Shown: piece by piece, positions 7,107-15,852 of the stretch
Position numbering within the stretch: the stretch's first letter is position 1
How the letters are laid out: each line of letters opens with the position of its first letter
DNA from: an uncultured Ruminococcus sp.
Lineage (GTDB): Bacteria > Bacillota > Clostridia > Oscillospirales > Ruminococcaceae
NCBI GenBank assembly: GCA_946183385.1
Contig: CAMHBN010000010.1
Span: 1 to 16,021 of the forward strand
Length of the DNA stretch: 16,021 nucleotides
Direction of reading: 5' to 3'
The notes under the pieces: generated by a model
What the model saw: only the letters and a program-made list of their open reading frames with translations
The model's database searches: none
Told to the model about the DNA's origin: nothing
Translations under genes and position numbers: made by a program

Positions 7107-8411
7107 ATGTTAAAGTCAGCAAACAAGACAGACGTAAACACTACCGAGCTGGTGCTCACCGTTGATGCGGCTACATTCGAGAATGCCGTTGAGCAGGAAT
7201 TTCAGCGCCAGAGAAAGAATATTCAGGTAAAGGGCTTCAGAAAGGGCAAGGCTCCCAGAAAGCTCGTTGAGAAGGAGTACGGCGAGGGCGCATTCTACGA
7301 GGGCGCAATCAATTCTCTCCTCGGACCCGAGATCGACGCAGCAGTTGCAGAGCAGAAGCTCGAGCTCGTTGACAGACCCAGCGTTGAAGTTACTTCCATC
7401 GACAAGGAAACAGGCGTAGAGCTCAAGGTTTTATGCATCACAAAGCCCGAGATCGAGATCTCGGACTACAAGGGAATAAAGGCTCCCAAGGAAGTCAAGG
7501 ATATAACTGATGACGATATCGAAAAGCAGATAGAGATCATCAGAAAGAAGAACGCTCGTATAGTTTCCGTTGAGGACAGACCCGCTCAGATGGACGACGA
7601 AGTTACCATCGACTTCAAGGGCTTCTTCGGCGACGAGGAGTTCGAGGGCGGTTCCGCTGAGGATCACCAGCTCAAGCTCGGCAGCGGTCAGTTCATCCCC
7701 GGCTTCGAGGATCAGATCGTAGGTCACAACATCGGCGACGAGTTCGACGTAGTAGTTACCTTCCCCGAGGACTACCAGATGGCAGACTACGCAGGCAAGG
7801 AAGCTACCTTCAAGACAAAGGTAAAGGCTATCAGCTATGAGGAGCTCCCCGAGATTAACGACGACCTCATCAAGGATGCTACAGAGTTCGATACAGTTGA
7901 CGAGTACAAGGCTGACATAAAGACAAAGCTCGAGGAGGCTGCCGTACAGCAGGCTGATTCCGCATTCGAGCACGCTATCCTCAATGCTCTTATCGAGAAG
8001 ATAGACGCACCTATCCCGAACTGTATGTACGAGCAGAGAATAGACACTCTTATCCGCACATTCGACCAGCAGCTCCAGCAGCAGGGCATGAACCTCAAGA
8101 TGTACTGCCAGTACACAGGTATGGACGAGGATTCACTCCGCGACACATACCGTGAGAGAGCAGAGAGCGAGGTAAAGCTCCGTCTTGCACTTGAGAAGAT
8201 AGCAGAGCTCGAGAACATCGAGATCACAGACGAGGAGCTCAACAACGGTCTCTCCGAGATCGCAGCAGCAAACAACGTTGACGTTGAGACAATCAAGAAG
8301 TTCATTCCTCTCGGCGAGTACACAGCAGATATGAAGGTTCAGAAGGCTGTTGACCTCGTAAAGGAGAACGCAGTAGTTGACAATTCGGCTGCTGAGGAAA
8401 AGGCAGAATAA
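7107..8411 (+). CDS. tig: Trigger factor
   Basis: A ribosome-associated chaperone and peptidyl-prolyl isomerase that meets nascent chains at the exit tunnel. It has 434 residues, the normal length. The N-terminal ribosome-binding domain carries the docking motif GFRKGKAP (43-50). An FKBP-type isomerase domain follows at about 161-245, including GSGQFIPGFEDQIVG. The helical chaperone domain fills about 250-430, and the tail is acidic. The ATG follows GGAGG at 7096-7100. Isoleucine is often ATC and codon choice resembles rplS, in line with high expression. It heads the tig-clpP-clpX cluster, an arrangement shared by many bacteria. A hairpin with a T-run separates it from clpP, so downstream expression may be attenuated. 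Confidence 0.98.
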   Translation: MLKSANKTDVNTTELVLTVDAATFENAVEQEFQRQRKNIQVKGFRKGKAPRKLVEKEYGEGAFYEGAINSLLGPEIDAAVAEQKLELVDRPSVEVTSIDKETGVELKVLCITKPEIEISDYKGIKAPKEVKDITDDDIEKQIEIIRKKNARIVSVEDRPAQMDDEVTIDFKGFFGDEEFEGGSAEDHQLKLGSGQFIPGFEDQIVGHNIGDEFDVVVTFPEDYQMADYAGKEATFKTKVKAISYEELPEINDDLIKDATEFDTVDEYKADIKTKLEEAAVQQADSAFEHAILNALIEKIDAPIPNCMYEQRIDTLIRTFDQQLQQQGMNLKMYCQYTGMDEDSLRDTYRERAESEVKLRLALEKIAELENIEITDEELNNGLSEIAAANNVDVETIKKFIPLGEYTADMKVQKAVDLVKENAVVDNSAAEEKAE

Positions 8412-8430
8412 AAACAGAAATACTTATCAG

Positions 8431-8464
8431 TTGTCCCGCATATATTTGTGGGACAACGGTTTTT
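8431..8464 (+). terminator. Terminator or attenuator between tig and clpP
   Basis: TTGTCCCGCA (8431-8440) pairs with TGTGGGACAA (8447-8456) with one G-U pair and a six-base loop. A run of five T's follows at 8460-8464 after a CGG spacer. clpP begins 20 bases later with no obvious promoter of its own, so partial termination that sets a tig to clpP ratio is the likely role. Confidence 0.8.
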
Positions 8465-8484
8465 AGAGAAAGGGCGATGAAATA

Positions 8485-9072
8485 ATGAGTTTTATACCGT
8501 ATGTTGTCGAACAGACGAGCCGCGGAGAGAGATCCTACGATATCTTCTCACGCCTGCTCAATGACCGTATCATAATGCTCTCGGATCAGGTGAACGACAC
8601 CACAGCGAGCCTCGTTGTGGCACAGCTCCTCTTCCTCGAGAGTCAGGACACCGAAAAGGACATATCCCTCTACATCAACAGCCCCGGCGGCTCGGTGACA
8701 GCGGGTATGGCTATATACGACACTATGAACTATATCAAGTGCGACGTATCGACTATATGCATCGGTATGGCAGCATCAATGGGCGCTTTCCTGCTCTCGT
8801 CGGGAGCAAAGGGCAAGCGTATCGCTCTTCCCAACAGCGAGATAATGATACACCAGCCTCTTATAGGCGGCGGTCTCGGCGGTCAGCAGACCGACATAAT
8901 GATACAGGCTAAGAACCTTGAGCGCACAAGAGACAGGCTCGAATCCATACTTGCTGCGAATGCGGGCAAGACAGTGGAGGAGATACACGAAGCCTGCGAG
9001 CGCGACAACTATATGACAGCTCAGGAGGCTCTCGAGTACGGGCTTATCGACAAAGTCATCGAAAAGAGGTAA
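8485..9072 (+). CDS. clpP: ATP-dependent Clp protease proteolytic subunit
   Basis: The serine peptidase subunit that forms the double-heptamer chamber of ClpXP. It has 195 residues, normal for ClpP. The catalytic triad is visible: Ser98 in GMAASMGAF, His123 in [11 protein letters not shown] and Asp174 in [12 protein letters not shown]. The [19 protein letters not shown] block is the classic family segment. The ATG follows AAAGGG (8469-8474). clpX begins six bases after its stop, so the protease and its unfoldase are made from one message. Probably self-processed at the N-terminus like its relatives, though this cannot be read from sequence. Confidence 0.98.
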   Translation: MSFIPYVVEQTSRGERSYDIFSRLLNDRIIMLSDQVNDTTASLVVAQLLFLESQDTEKDISLYINSPGGSVTAGMAIYDTMNYIKCDVSTICIGMAASMGAFLLSSGAKGKRIALPNSEIMIHQPLIGGGLGGQQTDIMIQAKNLERTRDRLESILAANAGKTVEEIHEACERDNYMTAQEALEYGLIDKVIEKR

Positions 9073-9078
9073 GACACA

Positions 9079-10359
9079 ATGGCTGAATTCAAGTCCTGCA
9101 GCTTCTGCGGAAAGGGCGAGAACAGAGTTCAGAGTATGTTTTCCGCAGGCTCTGCCAATATATGCGACGAGTGCGTGGTATACTGCTACGAGATGATATT
9201 CGGACCGGGCATATCCAAGGCACAGCGCAAGGCGTCAAAAAACGACAAGAAGGACCTCGCGACAATGAAGCTCCTGAAGCCCGTCGAGATAAAGAACTTC
9301 CTCGACGAGTACGTTATCGGGCAGGACGACGCGAAGATATCCCTCGCTGTCGCGGTATACAACCACTATAAGCGCATACTCAGTCAGAACTCGCAGTCGG
9401 ATGACGGCGTAGAGCTCCAGAAGAGCAACGTGCTGCTGCTCGGACCTACGGGCGTGGGCAAGACCTTCCTTGCGCAGACACTGGCGAAGCTCCTGAACGT
9501 TCCGTTTGCCATTGCTGACGCTACGACCATCACCGAGGCAGGCTACGTAGGCGACGACGTCGAGAACGTTCTGCTGAGGCTGATACAGGCTGCCGACTAC
9601 GACATAAAGGCAGCGGAGCGCGGTATCATCTACATTGACGAGATAGACAAGATAGCGCGAAAGTCCGAGAATACGTCCATAACCCGTGATGTCAGCGGCG
9701 AGGGCGTACAGCAGGCTCTCCTGAAAATAATCGAGGGCACAGTCTCGAACGTGCCTCCGCAGGGCGGCAGAAAGCACCCGAATCAGGAGACGCTCCAGAT
9801 AGACACGAGGAATATCCTCTTTATCTGCGGCGGAGCCTTTGACGGGCTCGAGCGCCAGATACAGAAGCGTATCGGCAAGGCACCGATAGGCTTCGGCGGC
9901 GAGATAAAGACGGACAAGGTCGAGAAGACGAACATCTTCAAGCAGGTGATACCGAAGGACCTTATCAAATTCGGCATGGTGCCCGAATTTGTGGGACGTC
10001 TGCCCGTTATCACGGTGCTGGAGGAGCTCGACGAGGACTCGCTCGTTTCGATACTTACCGAGCCGAAGAACGCGCTCATCAAGCAGTACAAGAAGCTGTT
10101 CGATTACGACGACATAGAGCTTGAGATAAACGACGACGCGCTCGTGGAGATAGCGAAGAAGGCCATCGCGCAGAAGACGGGTGCACGCGGACTCCGCTCG
10201 ATACTTGAGGGCGTGCTGATGAAGACGATGTACCTCGTACCGTCCGACGGCAGCATCGCGCGTGTAACGGTTACAAAGGAGTGCGTGACGGACAAGGCAG
10301 AGCCCATCCTCACGAACCGCCGCAACAAGACTGTAACGCTTGACACAATTGCAGAGTAA
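9079..10359 (+). CDS. clpX: ATP-dependent unfoldase ClpX
   Basis: The AAA+ unfoldase that feeds substrates to ClpP. It has 426 residues. The N-terminal zinc-binding domain has four cysteines (Cys7, Cys10, Cys29, Cys32). Walker A is GPTGVGKT (122-129) and Walker B is IIYIDEIDK (183-191). Pore loops are GYVG (155-158) and RKH (231-233). The ClpP-docking IGF loop is at 270-272, and sensor 2 is GAR (368-370). Every feature needed for an active ClpXP partner is present. The start follows AGAGG in the last codons of clpP. The gene ends at a strong terminator, closing the tig-clpP-clpX unit. Confidence 0.98.
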   Translation: MAEFKSCSFCGKGENRVQSMFSAGSANICDECVVYCYEMIFGPGISKAQRKASKNDKKDLATMKLLKPVEIKNFLDEYVIGQDDAKISLAVAVYNHYKRILSQNSQSDDGVELQKSNVLLLGPTGVGKTFLAQTLAKLLNVPFAIADATTITEAGYVGDDVENVLLRLIQAADYDIKAAERGIIYIDEIDKIARKSENTSITRDVSGEGVQQALLKIIEGTVSNVPPQGGRKHPNQETLQIDTRNILFICGGAFDGLERQIQKRIGKAPIGFGGEIKTDKVEKTNIFKQVIPKDLIKFGMVPEFVGRLPVITVLEELDEDSLVSILTEPKNALIKQYKKLFDYDDIELEINDDALVEIAKKAIAQKTGARGLRSILEGVLMKTMYLVPSDGSIARVTVTKECVTDKAEPILTNRRNKTVTLDTIAE

Positions 10360-10363
10360 AACG

Positions 10364-10395
10364 AAAGGCTGTCACATTATGTGACAGCCTTTTTT
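10364..10395 (+). terminator. Strong rho-independent terminator after clpX
   Basis: A perfect 13-base stem, AAAGGCTGTCACA (10364-10376) with TGTGACAGCCTTT (10380-10392) and loop TTA, ending in six T's (10390-10395). It starts four bases after the clpX stop codon region. The mirrored A-run means it could also act weakly on the minus strand. Confidence 0.95.
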
Positions 10396-10440
10396 GCCGT
10401 GCGGAGACATCTTACGCCACAGAAAGACTATGACGCGAAC

Positions 10441-10576
10441 ATCGGTTTCCAAGGGACTGTGTCCCTAGGCGGATTCCAAAGGCAGAGCCCCACAACGAAG
10501 TGCGCTCTGCAAGGGGATGTATTTGAAAACAGTCCAGTGGACTGTTTTCAAAGAGGGGAGGCTCTGCAACGCGGGA
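10441..10576 (+). repeat. Multi-hairpin intergenic repeat, copy 2 (truncated)
   Basis: Same family and same orientation as copy 1. AGGGAC/GTCCCT (10452-10457/10461-10466) matches the copy 1 hairpin at 54-72. GCAGAGC/GCTCTGC (10482-10488/10504-10510) is an extra hairpin. CTGCAAGGGG is followed by a perfect 14-base stem (10522-10535/10539-10552, TTTGAAAACAGTCC/GGACTGTTTTCAAA). The next module begins with GGGGAGGCTCT (10556-10566) but its return arm and the CGCGGAAT palindrome are missing, so the copy is broken at about 10576. The break lies at the edge of the AT-rich accessory patch. Confidence 0.85.
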
Positions 10577-10612
10577 TAGCCTTAACAACCTAATCAAACC
10601 GAATAGAGCGAA

Positions 10613-10640
10613 CAATCGGCATTCATTTGAGTGCCGATTG
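10613..10640. other. Inverted repeat at the edge of the AT-rich patch
   Basis: CAATCGGCATTCA pairs with TGAGTGCCGATTG over 13 positions with one wobble and a two-base loop. No long T-run follows on either strand, although it lies downstream of the minus-strand ORFs and could slow transcription from them. The sequence GCCGATTG also occurs in copy 1 of the repeat (252-259), so it may be a further module of that family. Between 10396 and 10654 I see only this hairpin and repeat copy 2. Confidence 0.6.
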
Positions 10641-10654
10641 CTTAAATGTAGAAA

Positions 10655-10819
10655 TTATAATATTACAAAACACTGTTCTTCATTTATTACATCATTGTAG
10701 AGTCTTACGATATTCGTTATCCGGCTCTGTTATGATCTTTCTCTAATTGAAAATGTTATGCCGATAGTTTCGTCAGTTTCATCTTTAACAGTATAATACT
10801 CGTTTTCTTCAATGTACAT
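10655..10819 (-). pseudogene. Small AT-rich ORF interrupted by one in-frame TAA
   Basis: An ATG at 10819 (minus strand) lies 16 bases after the stop of the SUKH-like gene. An AAGGACAGG sequence upstream could serve as ribosome binding site. The first 29 residues begin MYIEENEYYTVKDETDETIG and end in SIRERS. An in-frame TAA (10730-10732) follows, then the frame stays open for 24 more codons (QSRITNIVRLYNDVINEEQC and four more) to a TAA at 10655-10657. The downstream part looks protein-like, so this may be a degraded gene of about 54 codons. A true 29-residue peptide or chance are alternatives. I do not recognise a family. Base composition is AT-rich like its upstream neighbour. Confidence 0.4.
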
Positions 10820-10835
10820 TAAAAACAACCTGTCC

Positions 10836-11696
10836 TTAATTAAGTAAAATAGTCTGTAAGCCTTCCATTACTGTTCTACCTAACTGTTCGCCGTCATCTC
10901 TGAACAGTTTTCCTTCGGTCGATATCCATATTGGAATGAGGCCATTTCCTGTCTCACCAACACGAAGCATATCGATATTATTATTGTAAGCGATTATATT
11001 GAACGAATCATAAGAGTGCATATCTTTTGGCGATGGAATCTTGGGTGTAAAATAGACAATATTGTCACGTACACATTTCGGTTTTCTAATACTGTCATAA
11101 ATAATAAATCCTTCATTATTTGCGTCAACACCTATGATTCCTCCGAATTACTGCAAAAAACACTTTTGACTCTCGGTTAAAAGGATTCCATCTGATTGGA
11201 ATTTTTCTGTGATATTACTGATATCGATATTTCGTCCCTCATACCAGCCTGCATTTTTTAATAACTGGACTGTTTTAGGTAATATTCTTACAGGCAAAAT
11301 AGAATCTTCTGAAAGAAGATATTTGAATAATTCATCTTCATTAGATGCAATCAATGAGTTTTCGCCTAAATAATAGCATTTTTTTAGATTATCAAAAATG
11401 ACAGAGAGTTTTTGACCGTAGCAGTCTACTCTTCCTATTTCAATACGTTCAGAAGAATTGATTGATGCAGTATTCGGAAGTATAACATGAAAATATTGAA
11501 ACAGTTGCTTATCAATCTTAATACCGATTGAAACGCCTGCAAACTCTTTTATAAAAGTAATTATTTGAGAAGAAAAGTTCAACCTCTCAAGTGCATCACA
11601 TATCTGCGCCTTCTTTTGTTCGCTTACATAACATGAGTTATCTGAAATCGAGATTCTTTCAGACGAGAACATATTTTTTAGCATAGATTTATCCAT
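10836..11696 (-). pseudogene. Tandem SUKH-type immunity protein, split by an in-frame TAA
   Basis: Read from 11696 leftwards, an ATG after AGGTGA (11704-11709) opens 182 codons, then TAA (11148-11150). The same frame continues for 103 codons to 10836. The second part begins FGGIIGVDANNEGF, where SUKH domains normally carry FL-x-x-FGG, so the stop interrupts a once-continuous protein of about 285 residues. The C-terminal half (LLKNAGWYEGRNIDI at about 145-159, FGG at 184-186, DMLRVGETGNGLIPIWIS at about 242-259) resembles SUKH-3 immunity proteins of contact-dependent or polymorphic toxin systems. The N-terminal half repeats the pattern (FIKEFAGVSIGI, RIEIGRVDCYGQKLSVIFD), suggesting two tandem domains. 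Family assignment is by eye. No toxin gene is nearby. The gene is far more AT-rich than its surroundings, which suggests transfer. A sequencing error is possible. Confidence 0.65.
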
Positions 11697-11757
11697 TACT
11701 TTTTCACCTACTATCTGAGATATTCAACAAAAGTGTGATAGCAATTTTCGCACATAT

Positions 11758-12009
11758 CTAAACTACTACCGTTTGAGGCGTATACTGATTGAAACGTGAG
11801 AGCTTCGGAGCATTCGCGGGGATGATCTCCTCCGCGGAGACAAGAGCTGCAGAGCCCGCAAAATCGCAGACCGCCGCGGTGAAGCTGTCAGCGGCGGGCG
11901 AGCGGCTTTGCCTGTCGCAGACGGAGCTGTCGGAGAGGCACAGCGGTATGAACGAAAGCGCTACAAACAGCGCAATAACGGCGGAAAAGCGCTTACAGTC
12001 CCGCAGCAT
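11758..12009 (-). CDS. Small exported protein of unknown function
   Basis: An 83-residue protein with a very good ribosome binding site (AGGAGAGG on the minus strand, 12015-12022) five bases before its ATG. It starts 24 bases after the permease stop, so it is the last gene of that unit. The N-terminus has Arg3, Lys6 and Arg7 followed by a hydrophobic stretch (about 10-25, AVIALFVALSFIPLCL), then Ser-Asp-rich polar sequence. This fits a signal peptide or membrane anchor. No lipobox is clear. Four cysteines (5, 24, 31, 48) are present, two of them near the hydrophobic segment. I recognise no family. Export is inferred; the gene itself is supported mainly by its start signal, location and composition. 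Confidence 0.6.
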   Translation of the reverse strand: MLRDCKRFSAVIALFVALSFIPLCLSDSSVCDRQSRSPAADSFTAAVCDFAGSAALVSAEEIIPANAPKLSRFNQYTPQTVVV

Positions 12010-12033
12010 AGGAACCTCTCCTTTCGCGAAAAA

Positions 12034-13128
12034 TTACAGAATCAGCGGATTGAGAATGAGCAGCGGTGCAAGCAGTATCAGGCTTATCCCCGTGAAGGTC
12101 AGCAGGTAGAGCCCTGACCGCGCGGTCGTAGTCTTGCGGTAGAACTGGAACGAGATAAGGCTCGCGAGCGAGGCGATTATCGTGCCGAGACCGCCGAGGT
12201 CAACGCCGAGCAGGAGCTCCGTGCCCTTGTCGGTGAAGCCCGAGAGCATAACGGCGGCGGGGACGTTGCTGATGACCTGCGAGAGCAGCAGCGATATCAC
12301 GAGCTCATTGCCTGCAAGCACGCTGCGGAAGAAGTCGTTGACCGCGTCGATACGGGCGATATTGCCGACGAAGACGAAGAAGCAGAGGAAGGTCGCGAGG
12401 AGGGGATAGTCGGCTTTGAGGAGGAGCTTTCGGTCGAAGATGAGGGCGACCGCTATAGCCGCGATAAGGCAGACCAGGTCGGGCACGACGCGGAACACCG
12501 TCAGCAGGCAGACCGCGAACAGCGACGTGTAGCCGAGCATCGGCACGAGTCGGAACTCCGCCTTTTTCTCGGCGGGAGCCTCGCACCTGTCCGCGGGTAT
12601 GATGAACGTCAGCAGCACGAGCGCCACGAGGCTGACGATACCCGACGGGAGCATAGTCCGCACGAAATCCATCGCCGTGAGCTTGAACTCGTCGTAGATG
12701 TAGAGGTTCTGCGGGTTGCCGACGGGAGTGAGCATACTGCCGAGGTTTGCGGCGGCGGTCTCGAGGACTATCGTGCGAATGCGGAGCTTCTCGTCCTTGG
12801 CGTTGGCGAAAATCATGAGGTTGAGCGGGACGAAGGTTATCAGCGCGACGTCGTTGGTGACGAGCATGGACGAGAAGAAGCAGAGCAGTACGAGAATTAG
12901 CGCGATACGGCGCGAGCTCCCTGCCTTTTTGAGCATGATATCGGTAGCGCGGTCGAAGATACCGACGCTTCGGAAGCCCGCGACGGCTATCATCAGGGCG
13001 AAGAGCTCGATGAGGACGGTGCGGTTGACATAGCCGATGTACTGCGTATCGGGCGGCACGAAGAACATCGTGATCACCGCGGCGATAAATGCGATAACGA
13101 GCACGGGCTGGGACTTGACGAATTTCAA
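12034..13128 (-). CDS. ArsB/NhaD-superfamily anion permease (YbiR-like)
   Basis: An integral membrane transporter of 364 residues with roughly ten hydrophobic segments. Two re-entrant-type motifs typical of the ion transporter superfamily are present: TNDVALIT (91-98) with GSMLTPVGNPQN (130-141) in the first half, and SQVISNVPAAVML (283-295) in the second. Such carriers move anions such as arsenite, dicarboxylates or sulfate, or exchange sodium for protons; the substrate here is unknown. The start is taken as TTG at 13128 because AAAAGGAG (13138-13145) lies nine bases upstream. The ATG at 13164 lies inside a hairpin and has no binding site. The gene follows the Ca2+-ATPase by 57 bases. Confidence 0.88.
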   Translation of the reverse strand: MKFVKSQPVLVIAFIAAVITMFFVPPDTQYIGYVNRTVLIELFALMIAVAGFRSVGIFDRATDIMLKKAGSSRRIALILVLLCFFSSMLVTNDVALITFVPLNLMIFANAKDEKLRIRTIVLETAAANLGSMLTPVGNPQNLYIYDEFKLTAMDFVRTMLPSGIVSLVALVLLTFIIPADRCEAPAEKKAEFRLVPMLGYTSLFAVCLLTVFRVVPDLVCLIAAIAVALIFDRKLLLKADYPLLATFLCFFVFVGNIARIDAVNDFFRSVLAGNELVISLLLSQVISNVPAAVMLSGFTDKGTELLLGVDLGGLGTIIASLASLISFQFYRKTTTARSGLYLLTFTGISLILLAPLLILNPLIL

Positions 13129-13154
13129 AAAATGCAACTCCTTTTGGACGGAAA

Positions 13155-13181
13155 TTGCGGGCATACAACGTATGCCCGCAA
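13155..13181 (-). terminator. Hairpin between Ca2+-ATPase and permease genes
   Basis: A perfect 12-base stem (TTGCGGGCATAC at 13155-13166, GTATGCCCGCAA at 13170-13181) with a three-base loop, five bases after the ATPase stop. On the minus strand only a short TTTCC follows, so termination may be inefficient and the permease may be reached by readthrough. It could also protect the 3' end of the ATPase message. Confidence 0.6.
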
Positions 13182-13185
13182 AGCT

Positions 13186-15806
13186 TTATTTCTTGATTGC
13201 TCTTTGTATCGCCTTTACGATTTCAACCATAGGAACGATAGCAACGGAGATAAGGAAGGCGTACAGGTAATTCATAGCGTCGAGCTTCGCGAGCGAGAAT
13301 ATGTCGCGGAGCGCGGGTACGAAGAGCACGGGGATTATGAGCACGAACGAGACCAGTATCGAGAGCAGGAGCACTATATTATGGCTGCGCATAGCGAAAA
13401 TGGACTTGTCGAGACTGCGCATATTCCACGCGTGGAGCATCTCGCAGACGGACAGCGTGATGAACGCCATAGTCGTTCCTGCCGCGGGAGAGGTCTGTGC
13501 ACCGATAACGTATGAGACGAGCGTGAGAATCCCTGCCACAGGAGGTTGATACCGAGACCGTCGGAGAAGATGTGAGCGTTGCTGCTGCGCGGCTTGCGGT
13601 CCATGACGCCCTTTTCTGCGGCTTCCATACCGAGAGCCACCGCGGGGAAGCAGTCGGTGATGAGGTTGATCCACAGCAGGTGAACGGGTCCGAAGATGGT
13701 GAACGAGCCGCCTGTCAGCTTGCCGAGACCGAGGGTCGCGACGAGTATGCAGAGCACCTCGCTGAGGTTGCTCGAGAGCAGGAACTGTATAGCCTTGCGG
13801 ATATTGTCGTAGATACGTCTGCCCTCCTCGACAGCTCCGACGATAGTCGCGAAGTTGTCGTCGGTGAGCACCATATCGGCTACGTTCTTGGTGACGTCAG
13901 TACCCGTAATGCCCATACCTACGCCGATATCGGCGCTCTTGATGGACGGAGCGTCATTGACGCCGTCGCCCGTCATAGCTGTGGTCATACCCTTCTTGCG
14001 CCAAGCATTGACGATACGAACCTTGTGCTCTGGCTGAACACGCGCGTAAACGCTGTAATTCTGAACTGTGCTGTTGAACTCGTCATCGGGTATCTTCGAT
14101 AGCTCCGCACCGGTTATAGCCTTCTGACCCTCGCCGAGGATACCGAGCTCCTTGGCGATAGCGACTGCGGTGTCCCTGTGGTCGCCGGTTATCATAACGG
14201 GACGTATGCCCGCAGACTGGCAGAGCGCGATAGCGGGCTTTACCTCGGGACGAACGGGGTCAATCATGCCTGTCATACCGATGTAGATGAGGTCATGTTC
14301 GAGAGCGGCGGGCGAGCAGTCCTGCGGGAGCGCATCATACTCGCGGTAAGCCGCCATAAGCACACGGAGCGCCTTGTCCGCCATAGCCTTATTCTCGGAG
14401 AGAATGTGCTCGCGGTCGTGGTCGTCCATATCGCGGACAACACCGCCGTCGAATATGCGGGTGCAGTTTCCGAGAACAACGTCGGGAGCGCCCTTTGTGT
14501 ACTGTATATATCCGTTTCCTGTCTTGTGAACGGTGGACATCATCTTGCGCATCGAATCGAACGGAGCCTCAGCCTCGCGGGGAGTTTCCTCCTCAAGCTT
14601 GTACTTCTTGAGCCCGCTCTTGTTCGCGTAGGCGACGAGAGCCGCCTCTGTAGGCTCGCCCGCAACGGTGTCGTCGGAGTTGAGCTGAGCGTCACAGCAG
14701 AGCGCCATAGCGCGTGCGAGCAGGAGCTTGTCGCTGGTGCTCTCCTCGACAACGGTCATCTTGTTCTGGGTGAGAGTACCCGTCTTGTCGGAGCATATTA
14801 CCTGCGCACAGCCGAGTGCCTCAACAGCGGTGAGGCGGCGGATAACAGCTCCGCGCTTGGACATATTCGTAACGCCGATGGAGAGGACTACGGTAACAAC
14901 AGCCGCAAGGCCCTCGGGGATAGCGGCAACAGCGAGGCTGACAGCTATCATGAACGAATTGAGGAAGTCGGGGAGGGTGATAGTGCCGTTCTTGACGAGC
15001 ATCTGCACAACGCTGATTATGAGGATTATCACGCATATTATAAGTACAGCCACGGAGAGTATCTTGCTGAGCTGAGTGAGGCTCTTCTGCAGCGGAGTCT
15101 CATCGTCCTCGGCATTTGCGATAGCTCCCGCGATCTTTCCCATTTCGGTCTGCATACCTGTGGCGACTACGACGGCTTCGGCACGTCCGTAAGCGACGCT
15201 GCTTCCCATGTAGAGCATATTCCTGCGGTCGCCGAGCGGTACCTCATCGCCTGTGAGAATGTCGCTGCACTTGTCGCAGGGCACGCTCTCGCCCGTGAGA
15301 GCGGACTCCTCGGCTTTGAGAGCAGCCGCTTCGAGGATACGGCAGTCGGCGGGGACGTTGTCGCCTGCTTCAAGGGCTACCACGTCGCCGACAACGAGCT
15401 CGGAGCTCGGTATCACGACGAGCTCTCCCGAGCGGAAGACCTTGCTCTGTGCGGCGCTCATAGCCTGCAGGGCTTCAATGGCGGATTCGGCTTTATTCTC
15501 CTGATATACGCCGAGAACAGCGTTTGCTATTACAACGAACAGGATAATGAACACGTCGGCTTCGAGCTTGCCCTCGGAGATGATGCCTGTTATCGCGGAA
15601 ATAGCCGCCGCCGCAATGAGAACGAGTATCATCGGGTTCTTGAACTGCTCGATGAAACGCGCTATCAGCGTAGGCTTGGGAGGCGAGTCGAGCTTGTTCT
15701 GACCGTTTTCTGCGAGCCTTTTCGCGGCTTCGTCTGCTGTCAGACCTGTGGCGGAGCTCTTTACCTCCGCGAGGACGGAGTCGGTGGATTCAAGATAATG
15801 TTTCAT
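13186..15806 (-). pseudogene. P-type Ca2+-ATPase, frameshifted near the C-terminus
   Basis: A cation-transporting ATPase of the SERCA/PMCA-like type II group. From ATG 15806 (AAAGGGG at 15813-15819 upstream): N-terminal domain, actuator loop TGES (171-174), M4 motif VAAIPEGL (293-300), phosphorylation site CSDKTGTLTQ with Asp340, KGAPD (438-442), and further on MITGDHRDTA and TGDGVNDAPSIKSADIG. Later come LSSNLSEV (M5) and NLITDCFPAVALG (M6). The Asn, Glu, Thr and Asp positions match calcium ligands of SERCA, so Ca2+ export is the best call. After Trp757 (13536-13538) the frame changes. The true C-terminus (AGILTLVSYVIG onward, 116 codons, last helices) is in another frame and ends at 13186. 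Translated as written, the protein would be 810 residues with a foreign tail and without the last helices. A real mutation or sequencing error cannot be told apart. Confidence 0.9.
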
Positions 15807-15852
15807 ATTTTTCCCCTTTCGCAAGAAAGAATGATTTACTCAAAACAGTATA

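Noticed and set aside
10381..10593. A 70-codon plus-strand frame over repeat copy 2
   Set aside because: It starts inside the clpX terminator and runs through repeat hairpins. Nothing suggests coding.
11697..11757. Promoter before the SUKH-like gene
   Set aside because: TTGCTA followed by TATCTC at 16 bases on the minus strand is a poor match, so no promoter is called.
13129..13164. ATG at 13164 as permease start
   Set aside because: It lies inside the intergenic hairpin with no binding site. The TTG at 13128 follows AAAAGGAG.
12305..13168. A 287-codon minus-strand frame overlapping the permease
   Set aside because: Its translation is dominated by Arg, Pro and His, the usual look of a shifted frame over a GC-rich gene. 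The overlapping frame encodes a clear membrane carrier with conserved motifs.
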